This document shows positions 1 through 8,963 of a DNA stretch of 64,000 bases, in pieces. Under the pieces are notes generated by a model. It searched no databases. It worked only from the letters and a program-made list of their open reading frames with translations, and was not told where the DNA came from. The stretch lies in the NCBI GenBank assembly GCA_964350695.1, contig CAYGKM010000003.1, forward strand, positions 88,275 through 152,274, read 5' to 3'. Positions within the stretch are counted from its first letter, which is position 1. Each line of letters starts with the position of its first letter. This DNA is from TMED27 sp964350695. GTDB taxonomy: Bacteria > Pseudomonadota > Alphaproteobacteria > Micavibrionales > Micavibrionaceae. The position numbers and the translations under genes are program-made.

Positions 1-337
1 TCGGGAATAAAGACCGCAAGGTCAAAATCAACATCCGCCCCTCGAAAAACGGGCCGTATGAACAAAACTCCGCGCGGTCCGACAAACGCCCGTCATCTTC
101 CTTTTCGCCCGCAGGCTGTAATCTGAAATTGGAGCGATGCGAAGCAATAATCCCGTCAGGACGCTCGAATTTTTCCGTAACGAAACTCCCGTTCACCGAA
201 TAATCGGCTGTATTCACGATGGCAAAACAAATCGGCTCATCGGAAATATCCAAATTCGCATTAAAATCATCACTCTGGGCGGCTGCAGGAGACGCTATAA
301 GCGCCGCAAAAACAGCCATATATTTAATCCATCTCAT
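1..337 (-). CDS. Secreted protein of unknown function, C-terminus cut off by window edge
   Basis: Reading the minus strand from the ATG at 337 gives an open frame of at least 112 codons that runs off the left edge. The product begins with a clear Sec signal peptide (MRWIKYMAVFAALIASPAAA, cleavage probably before Gln-Ser-Asp), so it should be exported. The mature part has two Cys residues (in PICFAIV and EFCSYG), which could form a disulfide in the periplasm. I do not recognise the family. It is divergent from tsaE, with about 100 bp of AT-rich sequence between them. Signal peptide plus uninterrupted frame make the gene call good; the function is unknown. Confidence 0.7.
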   Translation of the reverse strand, partial: MRWIKYMAVFAALIASPAAAQSDDFNANLDISDEPICFAIVNTADYSVNGSFVTEKFERPDGIIASHRSNFRLQPAGEKEDDGRLSDRAEFCSYGPFFEGRMLILTLRSLFP

Positions 338-406
338 ACTTTAACTATACCACATTTATGATGCTTTTTACTAATCTTTGTGCTTGTGCATCGCACATTA
401 AAAAAC

Positions 407-435
407 TTGGTATTTCAATAATTTAACTCTATATT
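407..435 (+). promoter_or_regulatory. Predicted sigma-70-type promoter of the tsaE operon
   Basis: TTGGTA at 407-412 and TATATT at 430-435 are separated by exactly 17 bp. A start site 7 nt after the -10 would fall on or next to the A of the tsaE ATG at 442. No Shine-Dalgarno sequence precedes that ATG, so the transcript is probably leaderless. Confidence 0.5.
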
Positions 436-441
436 AAGACT

Positions 442-882
442 ATGAAACACCTCGCGGGAAGCCTTAAACAGACCGAAGAAACCGCGCGCGCCTTAGCCCC
501 CAAGTTAAAGCGCGGCGCAATCCTTTTGCTGCATGGTAATTTAGGCATGGGTAAAACCGCCTTCGCCCGCGCCCTGATCCGCGCACTTGTAAATGATCCC
601 TATCATGAAGTCCCAAGCCCCACCTTCACCCTCGTTCAAACCTATGATACGCCCGAATCCCCCATCTACCATTTCGATCTCTATCGCCTCGAAGACCCCG
701 AAGAAATTTTCGAGCTTGGCTGGGAAGACGCTATCAGCGAAGGCATCACCATCGTCGAATGGCCCGAGCGCCTCGGCCCCTATAAACCCGCAAAATCAAA
801 TGCTCAAATACTGGACATCACCCTCTCAAGCGTTGAAGATAAGCCAAACGCAAGACAGATTCTGATTGAAGAGCAAGCATGA
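442..882 (+). CDS. tsaE: tRNA threonylcarbamoyladenosine biosynthesis ATPase TsaE
   Basis: TsaE is the ATPase of the TsaBDE complex that makes the t6A modification at position 37 of ANN-decoding tRNAs in the cytoplasm. The 146-residue product has the P-loop GNLGMGKT near residue 33 and the conserved SPTFTLVQTY and YHFDLYRL segments of the family; length is normal. The ATG at 442 has no visible Shine-Dalgarno sequence but lies just downstream of a good promoter, so translation may be leaderless. The gene overlaps the next one by 4 nt (ATGA), which suggests translational coupling. It heads the tsaE-murU-addB-addA-trxA run. In many alphaproteobacteria a phosphotransferase (AmgK type) sits between tsaE and murU; here it is missing. 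Confidence 0.95.
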   Translation: MKHLAGSLKQTEETARALAPKLKRGAILLLHGNLGMGKTAFARALIRALVNDPYHEVPSPTFTLVQTYDTPESPIYHFDLYRLEDPEEIFELGWEDAISEGITIVEWPERLGPYKPAKSNAQILDITLSSVEDKPNARQILIEEQA

Positions 883-1571
883 TTCCGAACCAAGCTTTTA
901 TTCTCGCCGCCGGATACGGTAAACGCCTGCGGCCCTATACCCAAGACATCCCAAAGCCGATGGTCAAGGTCGGTGGCCTGCCGATGATCGACCACGCCTT
1001 GAATAAATTGCGCGATATCGGCGTAACATCCTGCACCGTCAACACCCACTACAAAGCCGAAGTTTTGCACGATCACCTCGCAAAACGGGAAAGCCCGAAT
1101 ATCAAAATATCTCACGAAGATGACCTCCTCGACACAGGCGGCGGCATCAAAAAAGCCATCCACAATTTCTCAAACGATTTCTTTGTCCTGAGCGGCGATT
1201 CCGTCTGGGAAGACGCGGGCGGCCAAAACGCCCTCAAAGCCCTGGGCAAAGCATGGAATCCCGATAAAATGGACATCCTCATGCTGCTCCAGCCTGTAAA
1301 GTCGATGGTCCTGACCAAAGGCGTCGGCGATTACGCACTAGATGATGAGGGCCGCGCCACCCGCTCCCTCGATCAAAGCGGCGATTATATGTTCACCTCC
1401 ATCCGTATCAATGCCCCGCATATATTTGACGGCGCCCCCGAAGGCCCGTTCTCGTACCTGAAGCTCATGGATGACGCACAAAGCAAAGGCCGCCTTTACG
1501 GGCTTGTAAACACAGGCATGTGGCATCATATCTCCACCCCCGAAGACCTTGATGCGGTGAACGGGAAATGA
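879..1571 (+). CDS. murU: Sugar-phosphate nucleotidyltransferase, MurU-like (N-acetylmuramate-1-P uridylyltransferase)
   Basis: The 230-residue protein starts with the nucleotidyltransferase signature AAGYGKRLRPYTQDIPKPM (residues 10-28), the NTP-binding loop and catalytic Lys of the GlmU/RmlA/MurU superfamily. A metal-binding acidic motif LSGDSVW lies near residue 105. MurU activates MurNAc-1-phosphate with UTP in the peptidoglycan recycling route that bypasses de novo UDP-MurNAc synthesis. Identification as MurU rests on length and on the operon position typical of alphaproteobacteria. The partner kinase gene amgK is not beside it, so another sugar-1-phosphate substrate is possible. Both ends overlap neighbouring genes by 4 nt (ATGA), indicating tight coupling with tsaE and addB. 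Confidence 0.8.
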   Translation: MIPNQAFILAAGYGKRLRPYTQDIPKPMVKVGGLPMIDHALNKLRDIGVTSCTVNTHYKAEVLHDHLAKRESPNIKISHEDDLLDTGGGIKKAIHNFSNDFFVLSGDSVWEDAGGQNALKALGKAWNPDKMDILMLLQPVKSMVLTKGVGDYALDDEGRATRSLDQSGDYMFTSIRINAPHIFDGAPEGPFSYLKLMDDAQSKGRLYGLVNTGMWHHISTPEDLDAVNGK

Positions 1572-4471
1572 GCGTTTACAACATCACTCCCGGCCAGCCC
1601 TTCGCCAAAATCTTGGCGCAGCATGTCTTGGATAAAACTCAAAACGCGCCGGAATCGTTAAGCGATATCCGCATTCTCCTGCCCACACGCCGCGCCTGCC
1701 GCGTGCTTCGCGAATCCTTTCTCTCCTTAAGTGAGGGCCGCGCGCTTTTGCTGCCGCGCCTTCAGCCCATAGGCGATATTGACGAAGAAGAGTTGGCTCT
1801 CTCATCCCCTTACGGAGATTTAGCCCTTGAGCTTCCCCCCGCAATCGCGCCTCTCAAACGCCAGATTCTCCTCGCCAAGCTGATCGAAAAACTCCCCGAT
1901 TTCGGCCAAAGTTTCGCGCAAAGCTTAGAGCTGGCAAAAGCTTTGGGACATTTCATGGACCAAATCTACACAGAGAATTTGGACATGGCGGATCTCGCAA
2001 ACCTCGTGCCAGAAAGCTTTGCACAGCACTGGAACATAACCCTAAAATTCCTCGAAATCCTAAGCGTGGCTTGGCCTGAAATTCTGCGCGAACAAGGCGT
2101 AATCGACACCGCCGATCGCCGCAACCGCCTCATCCTAGCCCTGAACGAGCATTGGAAAAACGCGCCGCCCAACTTCCCCGTCATCGCCTCCGGAACAACA
2201 GGTTCAATCCCTGCCACCGCCGCACTGCTCAAAACCATTGCCGCGCTGCCCCAAGGCGAGATTATCCTGCCCGGTCTAGATCCGCATATGGACGTGGAAA
2301 GCTGGGGCGCGATGGACGAAACGCATCCCCAATTCGGGTTCCGCGGACTTTTAAAATCAATGGACCTCAATCCCCAAGCCGTGCCCACCCTTGGCGCCGC
2401 CGAGGAAACCCCACGCCAACGCCTGACCCGCGAAACCATGCGCCCCGGCGAAACCACGCAAATCTGGGCCAATTTGGACGCCCCCACAATAACCGCCCTA
2501 AAATCCGCCCTCGAAAGTGTAGAGCTCTACACCTGCGCCCATGAGCAAGAAGAAGCGGACACCATCGCCCTTCTCATGCGCGAAACACTGGAAACCCCAC
2601 TGCAAACCGCCTGCCTCATCACCCCTGATCGCGGCCTCGCGCAGCGCGTACGCGCCGCCCTTAAGCGCTGGAACATAAGCGTCGATGATTCCGCTGGTCA
2701 GCCCCTAAGCGCCGCCCCTTTAGGCACATTTCTATCTCTCATCTTGCATATATGCGAAAGCGATATCGCGCCCGTTGAAACCCTATCCCTGCTCAAACAC
2801 GGCTTCGTGCAAGCCCCAGAAACCGCCGCCCTTGATGTGTCCTTGCGCGGCGCAAAACCCGCCGCAGGCTTTGATGGTCTTCGCGGTCATATCTCTGCTG
2901 CCGAGCGCATTTCCGATCAAATAAAGACCACTGCCACCGCCGCTTTAGTGCCTTTGGAGGCACACCTCAAACCCATACTAAGCATCTATAATAAAAGAGA
3001 AAAAATAGACTTTACCGTCCTTTTGAAAACCCACTTACATGTCGCAGAAACGCTCTGCGCCCATAAAAACCTGTGGCAAGGCGAAACTGGTCAAGCCGCC
3101 TCTAAATTCTTCGCAGAGCTTCTATCACAAAGCCATAACATCGCCCCCATCCACCCACTCGATTACGCCTCAACGTTAAATAGCTTAATGGCCAATGTCA
3201 CCATTCGCCCCGCCTATGGCACGCACCCGCGTTTGCAAATCCTGGGGCAACTCGAAGCCCGCCTGATCGATGCCGACCGCGTAATCCTTGGCGGCCTAAA
3301 CGAAGGAACATGGCCGCCCGATCCTGCCGCCGACCCGTGGATGTCACGCCCCATGCGAAAAGATTTCGGCCTGCCCTCGCCCGAACGCGGCATCGGCCTT
3401 GCCGCGCATGATTTCACCCAAGGGCTATGCGCGCCGAATGTCATCCTCACCCGCGCCGAAAAACATGATGGTGCGCCTTCCGTACCCGCCCGCTGGTTGC
3501 AACGCCTCGGCGCTGTCCTCCAAGCCGCAGGCATCTCGGAAAATTCTTTGAGCACCTATAAAGCCCTGCATTGGAGCGAAAAACTCAACGAAGCTAGTGA
3601 ATTCAAACCTCTTGAGCGCCCCGCACCAATGCCGCCCGTCGCCGCCCGTCCCGATTACTTATCCGTCACAAAAATCGAAAAATGGCTTCAGGACCCGTAT
3701 TCTTTATATGCAGACAGCATCCTGAAGCTACGCAAACTCGATGATCTCGAAAAGCCGATTGATGCCGCTATCAAAGGCACTTTGCTGCATAATATATTGC
3801 ATGATTTCATCACCGCACATCCGAAAGACATGCCGCAAAACGCCGCAGAAATATTGCAAGACACCGCCGCAAAATACCTAGAAGACCGCCACGAAGACCC
3901 CGCGCTTTGGGCGCTCTGGCAGGCGCGCTTCAAACGCACATCACAGTTTTACGCCGAATATGAGCGCGAGTGGAGACAAACCGCCAAACCTTTAAAAACA
4001 GAAATCAAAGGCACTTTGAAATTCGGCAACTTCACCCTGTCCGCAAGGGCCGACCGCATAGATCGCAACAACGACACAAGCGCCACCATCATTGATTACA
4101 AATCCGGCGGCACATACACCAAAGGCACACTCGCAAACGGCGAATACCCGCAAATGCCGCTCGAAGCGCTCATTCTCGAAGGCGGCGGCTTTGATGATAC
4201 ACCCGCCATCAAAACCACCAATTTACAATATTGGATGCTGAATGGCGGCGGCGAGGGCGGAAAAATAACAATCGCCGAAAACATCGAAGAAATGCTGCAG
4301 CAAATTCGTCAAAACTTCGAAACTCTGATCGAAGTTTTTGCACAAAAAAACACGCCCTATCTCAGCCTTCCACGGCCAGATAAAGCCCCGCGCTTCAACG
4401 ATTACCTCCACCTTGCCCGCGTGCAGGAATGGTCAAGCCTTTCCGATGACACCGATGCGGAGGCCGCGTAA
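1568..4471 (+). CDS. addB: Double-strand-break repair protein AddB (alphaproteobacterial type)
   Basis: AddB is the second subunit of the AddAB helicase-nuclease, which resects double-strand DNA ends for RecA loading. The 967-residue protein begins with the inactivated helicase fold (ILLPTRRACRVL near residue 35, where active helicases have a P-loop). It ends with a RecB-family PDDEXK nuclease domain containing the GTLLHNILHDF helix near residue 737 and IIDYKSGG near residue 840. The region that in Firmicute AddB carries Fe-S cysteines reads DPYSLYADSILKL here, with no Cys; this fits alphaproteobacterial AddB. It overlaps murU by 4 nt, and its stop codon directly abuts the addA start. Confidence 0.93.
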   Translation: MSVYNITPGQPFAKILAQHVLDKTQNAPESLSDIRILLPTRRACRVLRESFLSLSEGRALLLPRLQPIGDIDEEELALSSPYGDLALELPPAIAPLKRQILLAKLIEKLPDFGQSFAQSLELAKALGHFMDQIYTENLDMADLANLVPESFAQHWNITLKFLEILSVAWPEILREQGVIDTADRRNRLILALNEHWKNAPPNFPVIASGTTGSIPATAALLKTIAALPQGEIILPGLDPHMDVESWGAMDETHPQFGFRGLLKSMDLNPQAVPTLGAAEETPRQRLTRETMRPGETTQIWANLDAPTITALKSALESVELYTCAHEQEEADTIALLMRETLETPLQTACLITPDRGLAQRVRAALKRWNISVDDSAGQPLSAAPLGTFLSLILHICESDIAPVETLSLLKHGFVQAPETAALDVSLRGAKPAAGFDGLRGHISAAERISDQIKTTATAALVPLEAHLKPILSIYNKREKIDFTVLLKTHLHVAETLCAHKNLWQGETGQAASKFFAELLSQSHNIAPIHPLDYASTLNSLMANVTIRPAYGTHPRLQILGQLEARLIDADRVILGGLNEGTWPPDPAADPWMSRPMRKDFGLPSPERGIGLAAHDFTQGLCAPNVILTRAEKHDGAPSVPARWLQRLGAVLQAAGISENSLSTYKALHWSEKLNEASEFKPLERPAPMPPVAARPDYLSVTKIEKWLQDPYSLYADSILKLRKLDDLEKPIDAAIKGTLLHNILHDFITAHPKDMPQNAAEILQDTAAKYLEDRHEDPALWALWQARFKRTSQFYAEYEREWRQTAKPLKTEIKGTLKFGNFTLSARADRIDRNNDTSATIIDYKSGGTYTKGTLANGEYPQMPLEALILEGGGFDDTPAIKTTNLQYWMLNGGGEGGKITIAENIEEMLQQIRQNFETLIEVFAQKNTPYLSLPRPDKAPRFNDYLHLARVQEWSSLSDDTDAEAA

Positions 4472-7400
4472 ATGACAGCCCCCCTCGCCCAGCAAGACGC
4501 CGCCCGCGACATTGATCCAAATGTGCTTCAACGCCGCGCCTCAAATCCTGAAACCTCCGTTTGGGTGAGCGCCTCCGCCGGCACAGGGAAAACGAAAGTC
4601 CTCACCGACAGGGTTTTGCGCCTTCTTCTGCCCCGTGAAAATGGTACGCCCGGCAGCCCCGCACATAAAATCCTCTGCCTGACCTTCACAAAGGCCGGCG
4701 CCAATGAAATGTCCTTAAGAATCGCCAAAACGCTTGGTAAATGGGCGGTTCTAAAAGAAGAGAAATTGCGCGCAGAGCTGGACGCGCTGTTTGGACGCCC
4801 CCCTAATAAAATGGAATTCGCCGCCGCCCGCAAACTCTTTGCCCAAGTTGTAGATGTCCCCGGCGGCCTGAAAATCACAACCATTCACTCTTTCTGCAAA
4901 TCTGTCCTTGGCCGCTTCCCCCTTGAAGCCCGCATCAACCCGAACTTTAAGGAACTGGATGAATCCCAGTCCAGAGAGCTGATAACCCAAAGCCAAAGAG
5001 AGGTTTTTACAAACCTTGGAAAAGATAGAACAAACCCGCTAGAACAAAGCGTTGAGCGCCTCGGCGAGTTGTTAAACGAAGACCAATTCGCCTCCATCCT
5101 GAAAAACATCATTAGCGAGCGCACGCAGCTTCAAGCCGCCCTCAAAACCACATTCGATATAAGCGGCTTCTATACCACGCTCTGCGAAATGCTGCAGATT
5201 GAGCCAAACCTGAAACCAGAAGACATCATTCAAAACGCCTGCACCGACACGGCATTTGCAAAATCTGACCTCGCCCATGCCGCGCAAATCATGGGGGCAT
5301 ACGGCACACAAACAGATCAAGACCGCGCCAATATTATCGCCGCATTCATCGCCGCCCCCGAAAGCCAGCGTCCCGATCTTATAGACAGCTATAAATCCGC
5401 ATTCATAACGCAGAAGGAAACCGTTCTTGCGCGGCTCTGCGTAAAAGCCGTAAGCAACCATGATCCGAAAATCCCTGATATCATATCGCAAGAAGCAGAA
5501 CGCTTGCTGCACATCATCGAACGCATCAAACGCATCAAAATCGCGCAACATACAAGAGACATCATAACCGTCGCCACCGATATCCTTGACCGCTATGACG
5601 CTTTAAAGATGCAGCAAAATGCTCTGGATTTCGACGATCTGATCTTAAAAACCCTTGCTCTGCTGCAGCAACGCGGCAGCTGGGTTCATTATAAACTCGA
5701 CCAAGGCCTTGATCACATCCTCGTCGACGAAGCCCAAGACACCAACCCCGAGCAATGGAAGATTATCGACGCGCTCTGTGACGACTTCTTCGACGGTGAA
5801 GGCGCAAAAGAAAATACCCGCACCCTCTTTGTCGTGGGCGATGAAAAACAATCTATCTATAGTTTTCAGCGCGCCTCTCCCGAAGAATTTATCCGCAGAA
5901 AACGCGAATTCAAAACCCGCATCAACTCATCGGGCGGACAATGGCAAGAAATCGATCTAAACATCTCTTTCCGCTCCACGCCCTCCGTCCTGCAAAGCGT
6001 TGATGCCGTTTTCGCACAAGCCCACGTTCAGCGCGGCGTTAGCGAATCAGGCATAACCCACATTCCCTATTTCAAGCGCGCAGGCCAAGAAGGCCGCGTC
6101 GAAATCTGGCCGCTCACGCAAACCGAAAAAGCCGAACCCCAAAGCATATGGGAGCCGCCCATCACGGTTTACGGGCAGAAAAACGCCTCGCAAGACCTCG
6201 CGGACAATATTGCTGCGAAAATTAAACTCTGGATTGATTCCAAAGAAATGCTGTCGTCTCATAGCCGCCCCATAGAAGCGGGCGATATCATGATCTTGGT
6301 GCAAACCAGAAAAGCCTTCGTAGAGCAGGTCATCCGCGCCCTCAAAACCAATAACATCCCCGTCAGCGGCGCAGACAGAATGGTGCTCGGCACACAAATC
6401 GCGGTGCAAGATCTGCTCTCCGCGCTCAAATTCATCGCCCTGCCCGAAGATGATCTCAACCTCGCCTGCCTCCTCAAATCCCCGATGATCGGCATGGACG
6501 AAGAAACGCTTTTTGATCTCGCTTATAACCGCGAAGGCTCGCTCTGGAAGTCTTGCCAAGCCAAAGCCCACATCGACATCACCGCATATTTAAAGACCCT
6601 GCTATCCATGGGCTATAACGAAAAGCCATTCGAGATACTCAAAACCATCCTCGATACAAAATGCCCCGCCAATCATAAATCCGCCGCCGCCGCAATCAAC
6701 ACGCGCCTCGGTAAAGATTCAAACGACCCCATAAACGAAATGCTGCGCCTTGCACTTAATTTCGAACGTGAAGCCACCCCGACCTTGCAGCATTTCATAC
6801 AGCGCTTTGAAAAAGGCGAAAGCGAAATCAAACGCGAAGGCGAACAAAGCGGCGGACTGGTGCGCATCATGACCGTTCACGGCTCAAAAGGCCTGCAAGC
6901 GCCGATCGTCATCCTCCCCGACACCATCGCCACCGCAAAAAGCGCGCCGAGCAGAGCCGATAAGCGCCTGCTCTGGCCCAATCAAACGGGGCTGAAGCTC
7001 CCCTTATGGTCACCGGGAAAACCTTCTGATGCACAGATATTTCAAGACGCGCTTGAGCGGATAAGCACCCATCACGATGCGGAATATCGCCGCCTGCTTT
7101 ATGTCGCGATGACCCGCGCCGAAGACCGTCTCTATATTTGCGGCCATAAAGGGCCCTCCGACGCGCCTGAGGAGTGCTGGTATAATCTTATTAAAACCGC
7201 CCTTGGCGATGCCCCCATCACCAACCCGAAAACCCGCGAAGCTGACCGCATCCCTAAAGAAACCGACCTCCCCGCACGCGACACGACCACGCCCGATTGG
7301 CTCTTTAAACCCGCAGAAAAAGAAGAAAACCTCGCCGCAGCCATAAGCCCCTCGCGCATGGAAGAAACCGCCGCCTCGCCAATCGACGGGCTGGACACAA

Positions 7401-7885
7401 AAAGATTCCTGCGCGGCAACCTCACACATAAACTTCTGCAACTTCTCCCCGATCTCCCCAATGACATCTGGGAAGCAAAAGCCAAAACCTATCTCGCCCA
7501 TTACGGACGGGATCTATCCGAAGACATCCAAAACCAAATCACCGGCGAGACGCTCAAAATTCTCGGCGACAACACATTTTCGGAAATCTTTGGACCCGGC
7601 TCACTCGCCGAAGTGCCCATCACAGGGTTTTTGAGCGATGAAAAAACCCCGATCAGCGGCCAAATTGATCGCCTGCTCGTTAAAGGCGATGAAATCCTCA
7701 TCATTGATTACAAAACGAATCGCCCGCCGCCACTCGACCCCACGGCAATCCCGCAAATTTACATCCGGCAAATGCGCGCCTACGCCGATATCTTGCGCCA
7801 AATCTATCCGGGTCGTGTCATAAAATGTGCGCTCCTGTGGACAGACGGGCCAAATTTAATGCCACTTGATCCAAAAACCGTGTAG
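4472..7885 (+). CDS. addA: Double-strand-break repair helicase-nuclease AddA
   Basis: AddA is the motor and 5'-strand nuclease subunit of AddAB. The 1137-residue protein has UvrD/Rep helicase motif I (SASAGTGKTKVLTDR, around residue 35), motif II (LVDEAQDTNPEQW), motif IV (NISFRSTPSVL), motif V (MTVHGSKGLQAP), motif VI (LYVAMTRAEDRLYICG) and a C-terminal RecB-type nuclease site (ILIIDYKTNRPPP). The start ATG follows the addB stop codon without a gap, as in other alphaproteobacterial addBA operons. All catalytic motifs look intact. Confidence 0.96.
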   Translation: MTAPLAQQDAARDIDPNVLQRRASNPETSVWVSASAGTGKTKVLTDRVLRLLLPRENGTPGSPAHKILCLTFTKAGANEMSLRIAKTLGKWAVLKEEKLRAELDALFGRPPNKMEFAAARKLFAQVVDVPGGLKITTIHSFCKSVLGRFPLEARINPNFKELDESQSRELITQSQREVFTNLGKDRTNPLEQSVERLGELLNEDQFASILKNIISERTQLQAALKTTFDISGFYTTLCEMLQIEPNLKPEDIIQNACTDTAFAKSDLAHAAQIMGAYGTQTDQDRANIIAAFIAAPESQRPDLIDSYKSAFITQKETVLARLCVKAVSNHDPKIPDIISQEAERLLHIIERIKRIKIAQHTRDIITVATDILDRYDALKMQQNALDFDDLILKTLALLQQRGSWVHYKLDQGLDHILVDEAQDTNPEQWKIIDALCDDFFDGEGAKENTRTLFVVGDEKQSIYSFQRASPEEFIRRKREFKTRINSSGGQWQEIDLNISFRSTPSVLQSVDAVFAQAHVQRGVSESGITHIPYFKRAGQEGRVEIWPLTQTEKAEPQSIWEPPITVYGQKNASQDLADNIAAKIKLWIDSKEMLSSHSRPIEAGDIMILVQTRKAFVEQVIRALKTNNIPVSGADRMVLGTQIAVQDLLSALKFIALPEDDLNLACLLKSPMIGMDEETLFDLAYNREGSLWKSCQAKAHIDITAYLKTLLSMGYNEKPFEILKTILDTKCPANHKSAAAAINTRLGKDSNDPINEMLRLALNFEREATPTLQHFIQRFEKGESEIKREGEQSGGLVRIMTVHGSKGLQAPIVILPDTIATAKSAPSRADKRLLWPNQTGLKLPLWSPGKPSDAQIFQDALERISTHHDAEYRRLLYVAMTRAEDRLYICGHKGPSDAPEECWYNLIKTALGDAPITNPKTREADRIPKETDLPARDTTTPDWLFKPAEKEENLAAAISPSRMEETAASPIDGLDTKRFLRGNLTHKLLQLLPDLPNDIWEAKAKTYLAHYGRDLSEDIQNQITGETLKILGDNTFSEIFGPGSLAEVPITGFLSDEKTPISGQIDRLLVKGDEILIIDYKTNRPPPLDPTAIPQIYIRQMRAYADILRQIYPGRVIKCALLWTDGPNLMPLDPKTV

Positions 7886-7930
7886 CCTGTATCTATATTG
7901 AGTTTAAGTTTAAAGATAAGGATTAAGAAT

Positions 7931-8251
7931 ATGCCAAGCGTTGCTGTCACAGATTCAAATTTTGAAAGCGAAGTTTTAAACTCCGATAAGCCGGTAGTTG
8001 TTGATTTCTGGGCGGAATGGTGCGGCCCATGTAAACAGCTTTCCCCTGTTTTGGACGAGCTTGCCAATGAAATGGGCGACAAAATCAAAGTTGCGAAAAT
8101 CAACATTGAAGACGCCCCCGAAGCGCCCTCAAAATACTCTGTGCGCGGCGTCCCGACCTTGATGATCTTCAAAGGCGGCCAAGTCGTCGACACCCGCGTA
8201 GGCGGCATGCCGAAAACGCAGCTTCAGGAATGGATTGAAAGTCAGGTTTAA
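7931..8251 (+). CDS. trxA: Thioredoxin
   Basis: This is a small cytoplasmic disulfide reductase of 106 residues with the canonical active site WAEWCGPCK near residue 30 and the cis-proline segment RGVPTLMIF. I chose the ATG at 7931 because AAGGA lies about 9 nt upstream; an upstream in-frame start would add an unrelated tail. It is the last gene of the tsaE-addA run, 45 bp after addA, a common alphaproteobacterial arrangement. It is followed at once by a strong hairpin terminator. Confidence 0.95.
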   Translation: MPSVAVTDSNFESEVLNSDKPVVVDFWAEWCGPCKQLSPVLDELANEMGDKIKVAKINIEDAPEAPSKYSVRGVPTLMIFKGGQVVDTRVGGMPKTQLQEWIESQV

Positions 8252-8273
8252 TTAAACCCTGCGCTTGAGAATT

Positions 8274-8303
8274 AAAAAAGGGCGCTTATTTGGGCCCTTT
8301 TTC
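8274..8303. terminator. Bidirectional intrinsic terminator between trxA and infC
   Basis: AAAAAAGGGC (8274-8283) pairs with GCCCTTTTT (8294-8302) around a short loop, with A and T runs on the two outer sides. The same hairpin can end transcription of trxA (plus) and infC (minus), whose stop codons converge here. Confidence 0.8.
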
Positions 8304-8308
8304 TATAT

Positions 8309-8854
8309 CTATTGTGGAACTTCAGAAGACAGCACCATAATCGTTTGGCGCCCTTCCATCTTCGGATGAAGATCAACCTTCCCGACATCGGAAAGCTCTT
8401 CAATCATACGCTTCAATAAGTTCAAACCAATATCTTGGTGCGCCATCTCGCGGCCTCTGAAACGCATCGTCACTTTAACTTTGTCGCCGTTTTCAAGAAA
8501 TTTACGCGCATTGCGCATTTTCACCTGATAATCATGCTCCTCGATACCGGGGCGCACTTTCACTTCTTTAACATCAACGGTTTTTTGCTTCTTACGGGCT
8601 TCTGCGGCCTTTTTTTGCTGCTCGTATTTATACTTGCCGTAATCTAAAACTTTACAAACTGGGGGGGATGCGTTGGGAGAAACCTCAACCAAATCCAATC
8701 CGGATTCATCTGCCAATGCTATGGCATCTTCAATTTTCATGACGCCCCTCATCTCGCCTTCTGCGTCTACAACGCGGACTTCGGGGGCGGTAATACGTTC
8801 ATTTATGCGCGTAGGATCTTCCTTACGTTGCGGTGGTCTTGCTGGTTTAGCGAT
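8309..8854 (-). CDS. infC: Translation initiation factor IF-3, predicted AUC start codon
   Basis: IF-3 binds the 30S subunit and checks initiator tRNA and start-codon pairing. An in-frame ATG at 8752 would drop the conserved N-terminal segment DPTRINERITAPEVRVVDAE. Reading upstream, the family sequence continues to an ATC codon at 8854, preceded by AAGGAG (8863-8868) at an ideal 8-nt spacing. No ATG, GTG or TTG exists in frame between. The resulting 181 residues match the usual IF-3 length (E. coli 180). E. coli infC starts at AUU, and IF-3 represses its own translation by rejecting that start. AUC is likewise discriminated against, so autoregulation is likely. It follows thrS and pirin but has its own promoter-like element. 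Confidence 0.92.
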   Translation of the reverse strand: MAKPARPPQRKEDPTRINERITAPEVRVVDAEGEMRGVMKIEDAIALADESGLDLVEVSPNASPPVCKVLDYGKYKYEQQKKAAEARKKQKTVDVKEVKVRPGIEEHDYQVKMRNARKFLENGDKVKVTMRFRGREMAHQDIGLNLLKRMIEELSDVGKVDLHPKMEGRQTIMVLSSEVPQ

Positions 8855-8862
8855 GGTAAATG

Positions 8863-8907
8863 CTCCTTAAATTGTTAATCTTCATTTTATTATAACGTAT
8901 ATACGTT
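8863..8907 (-). promoter_or_regulatory. infC promoter, 14-bp palindrome and strong ribosome binding site
   Basis: On the minus strand a perfect TATAAT (8889-8894) touches a perfect 14-bp palindrome AACGTATATACGTT (8894-8907). A start site near 8882 would leave a leader of about 28 nt with AAGGAG at 8863-8868. The palindrome could be an operator; no clear -35 box is visible at 17 bp. Confidence 0.45.
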
Positions 8908-8963
8908 CAAATCCTATTAATAAGCAGTATTTATGGGGGTTTGCAAGAATTTTCAAAGAAGCT

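Noticed and set aside
137..361. Plus-strand open frame of 74 codons
   Set aside because: It lies opposite the secreted-protein gene on the minus strand, which has a signal peptide; the plus frame has basic, non-protein-like composition.
8309..8752. infC starting at the ATG at 8752
   Set aside because: This would lose the conserved RINER segment; the upstream ATC has an ideal ribosome binding site and gives the normal family length.
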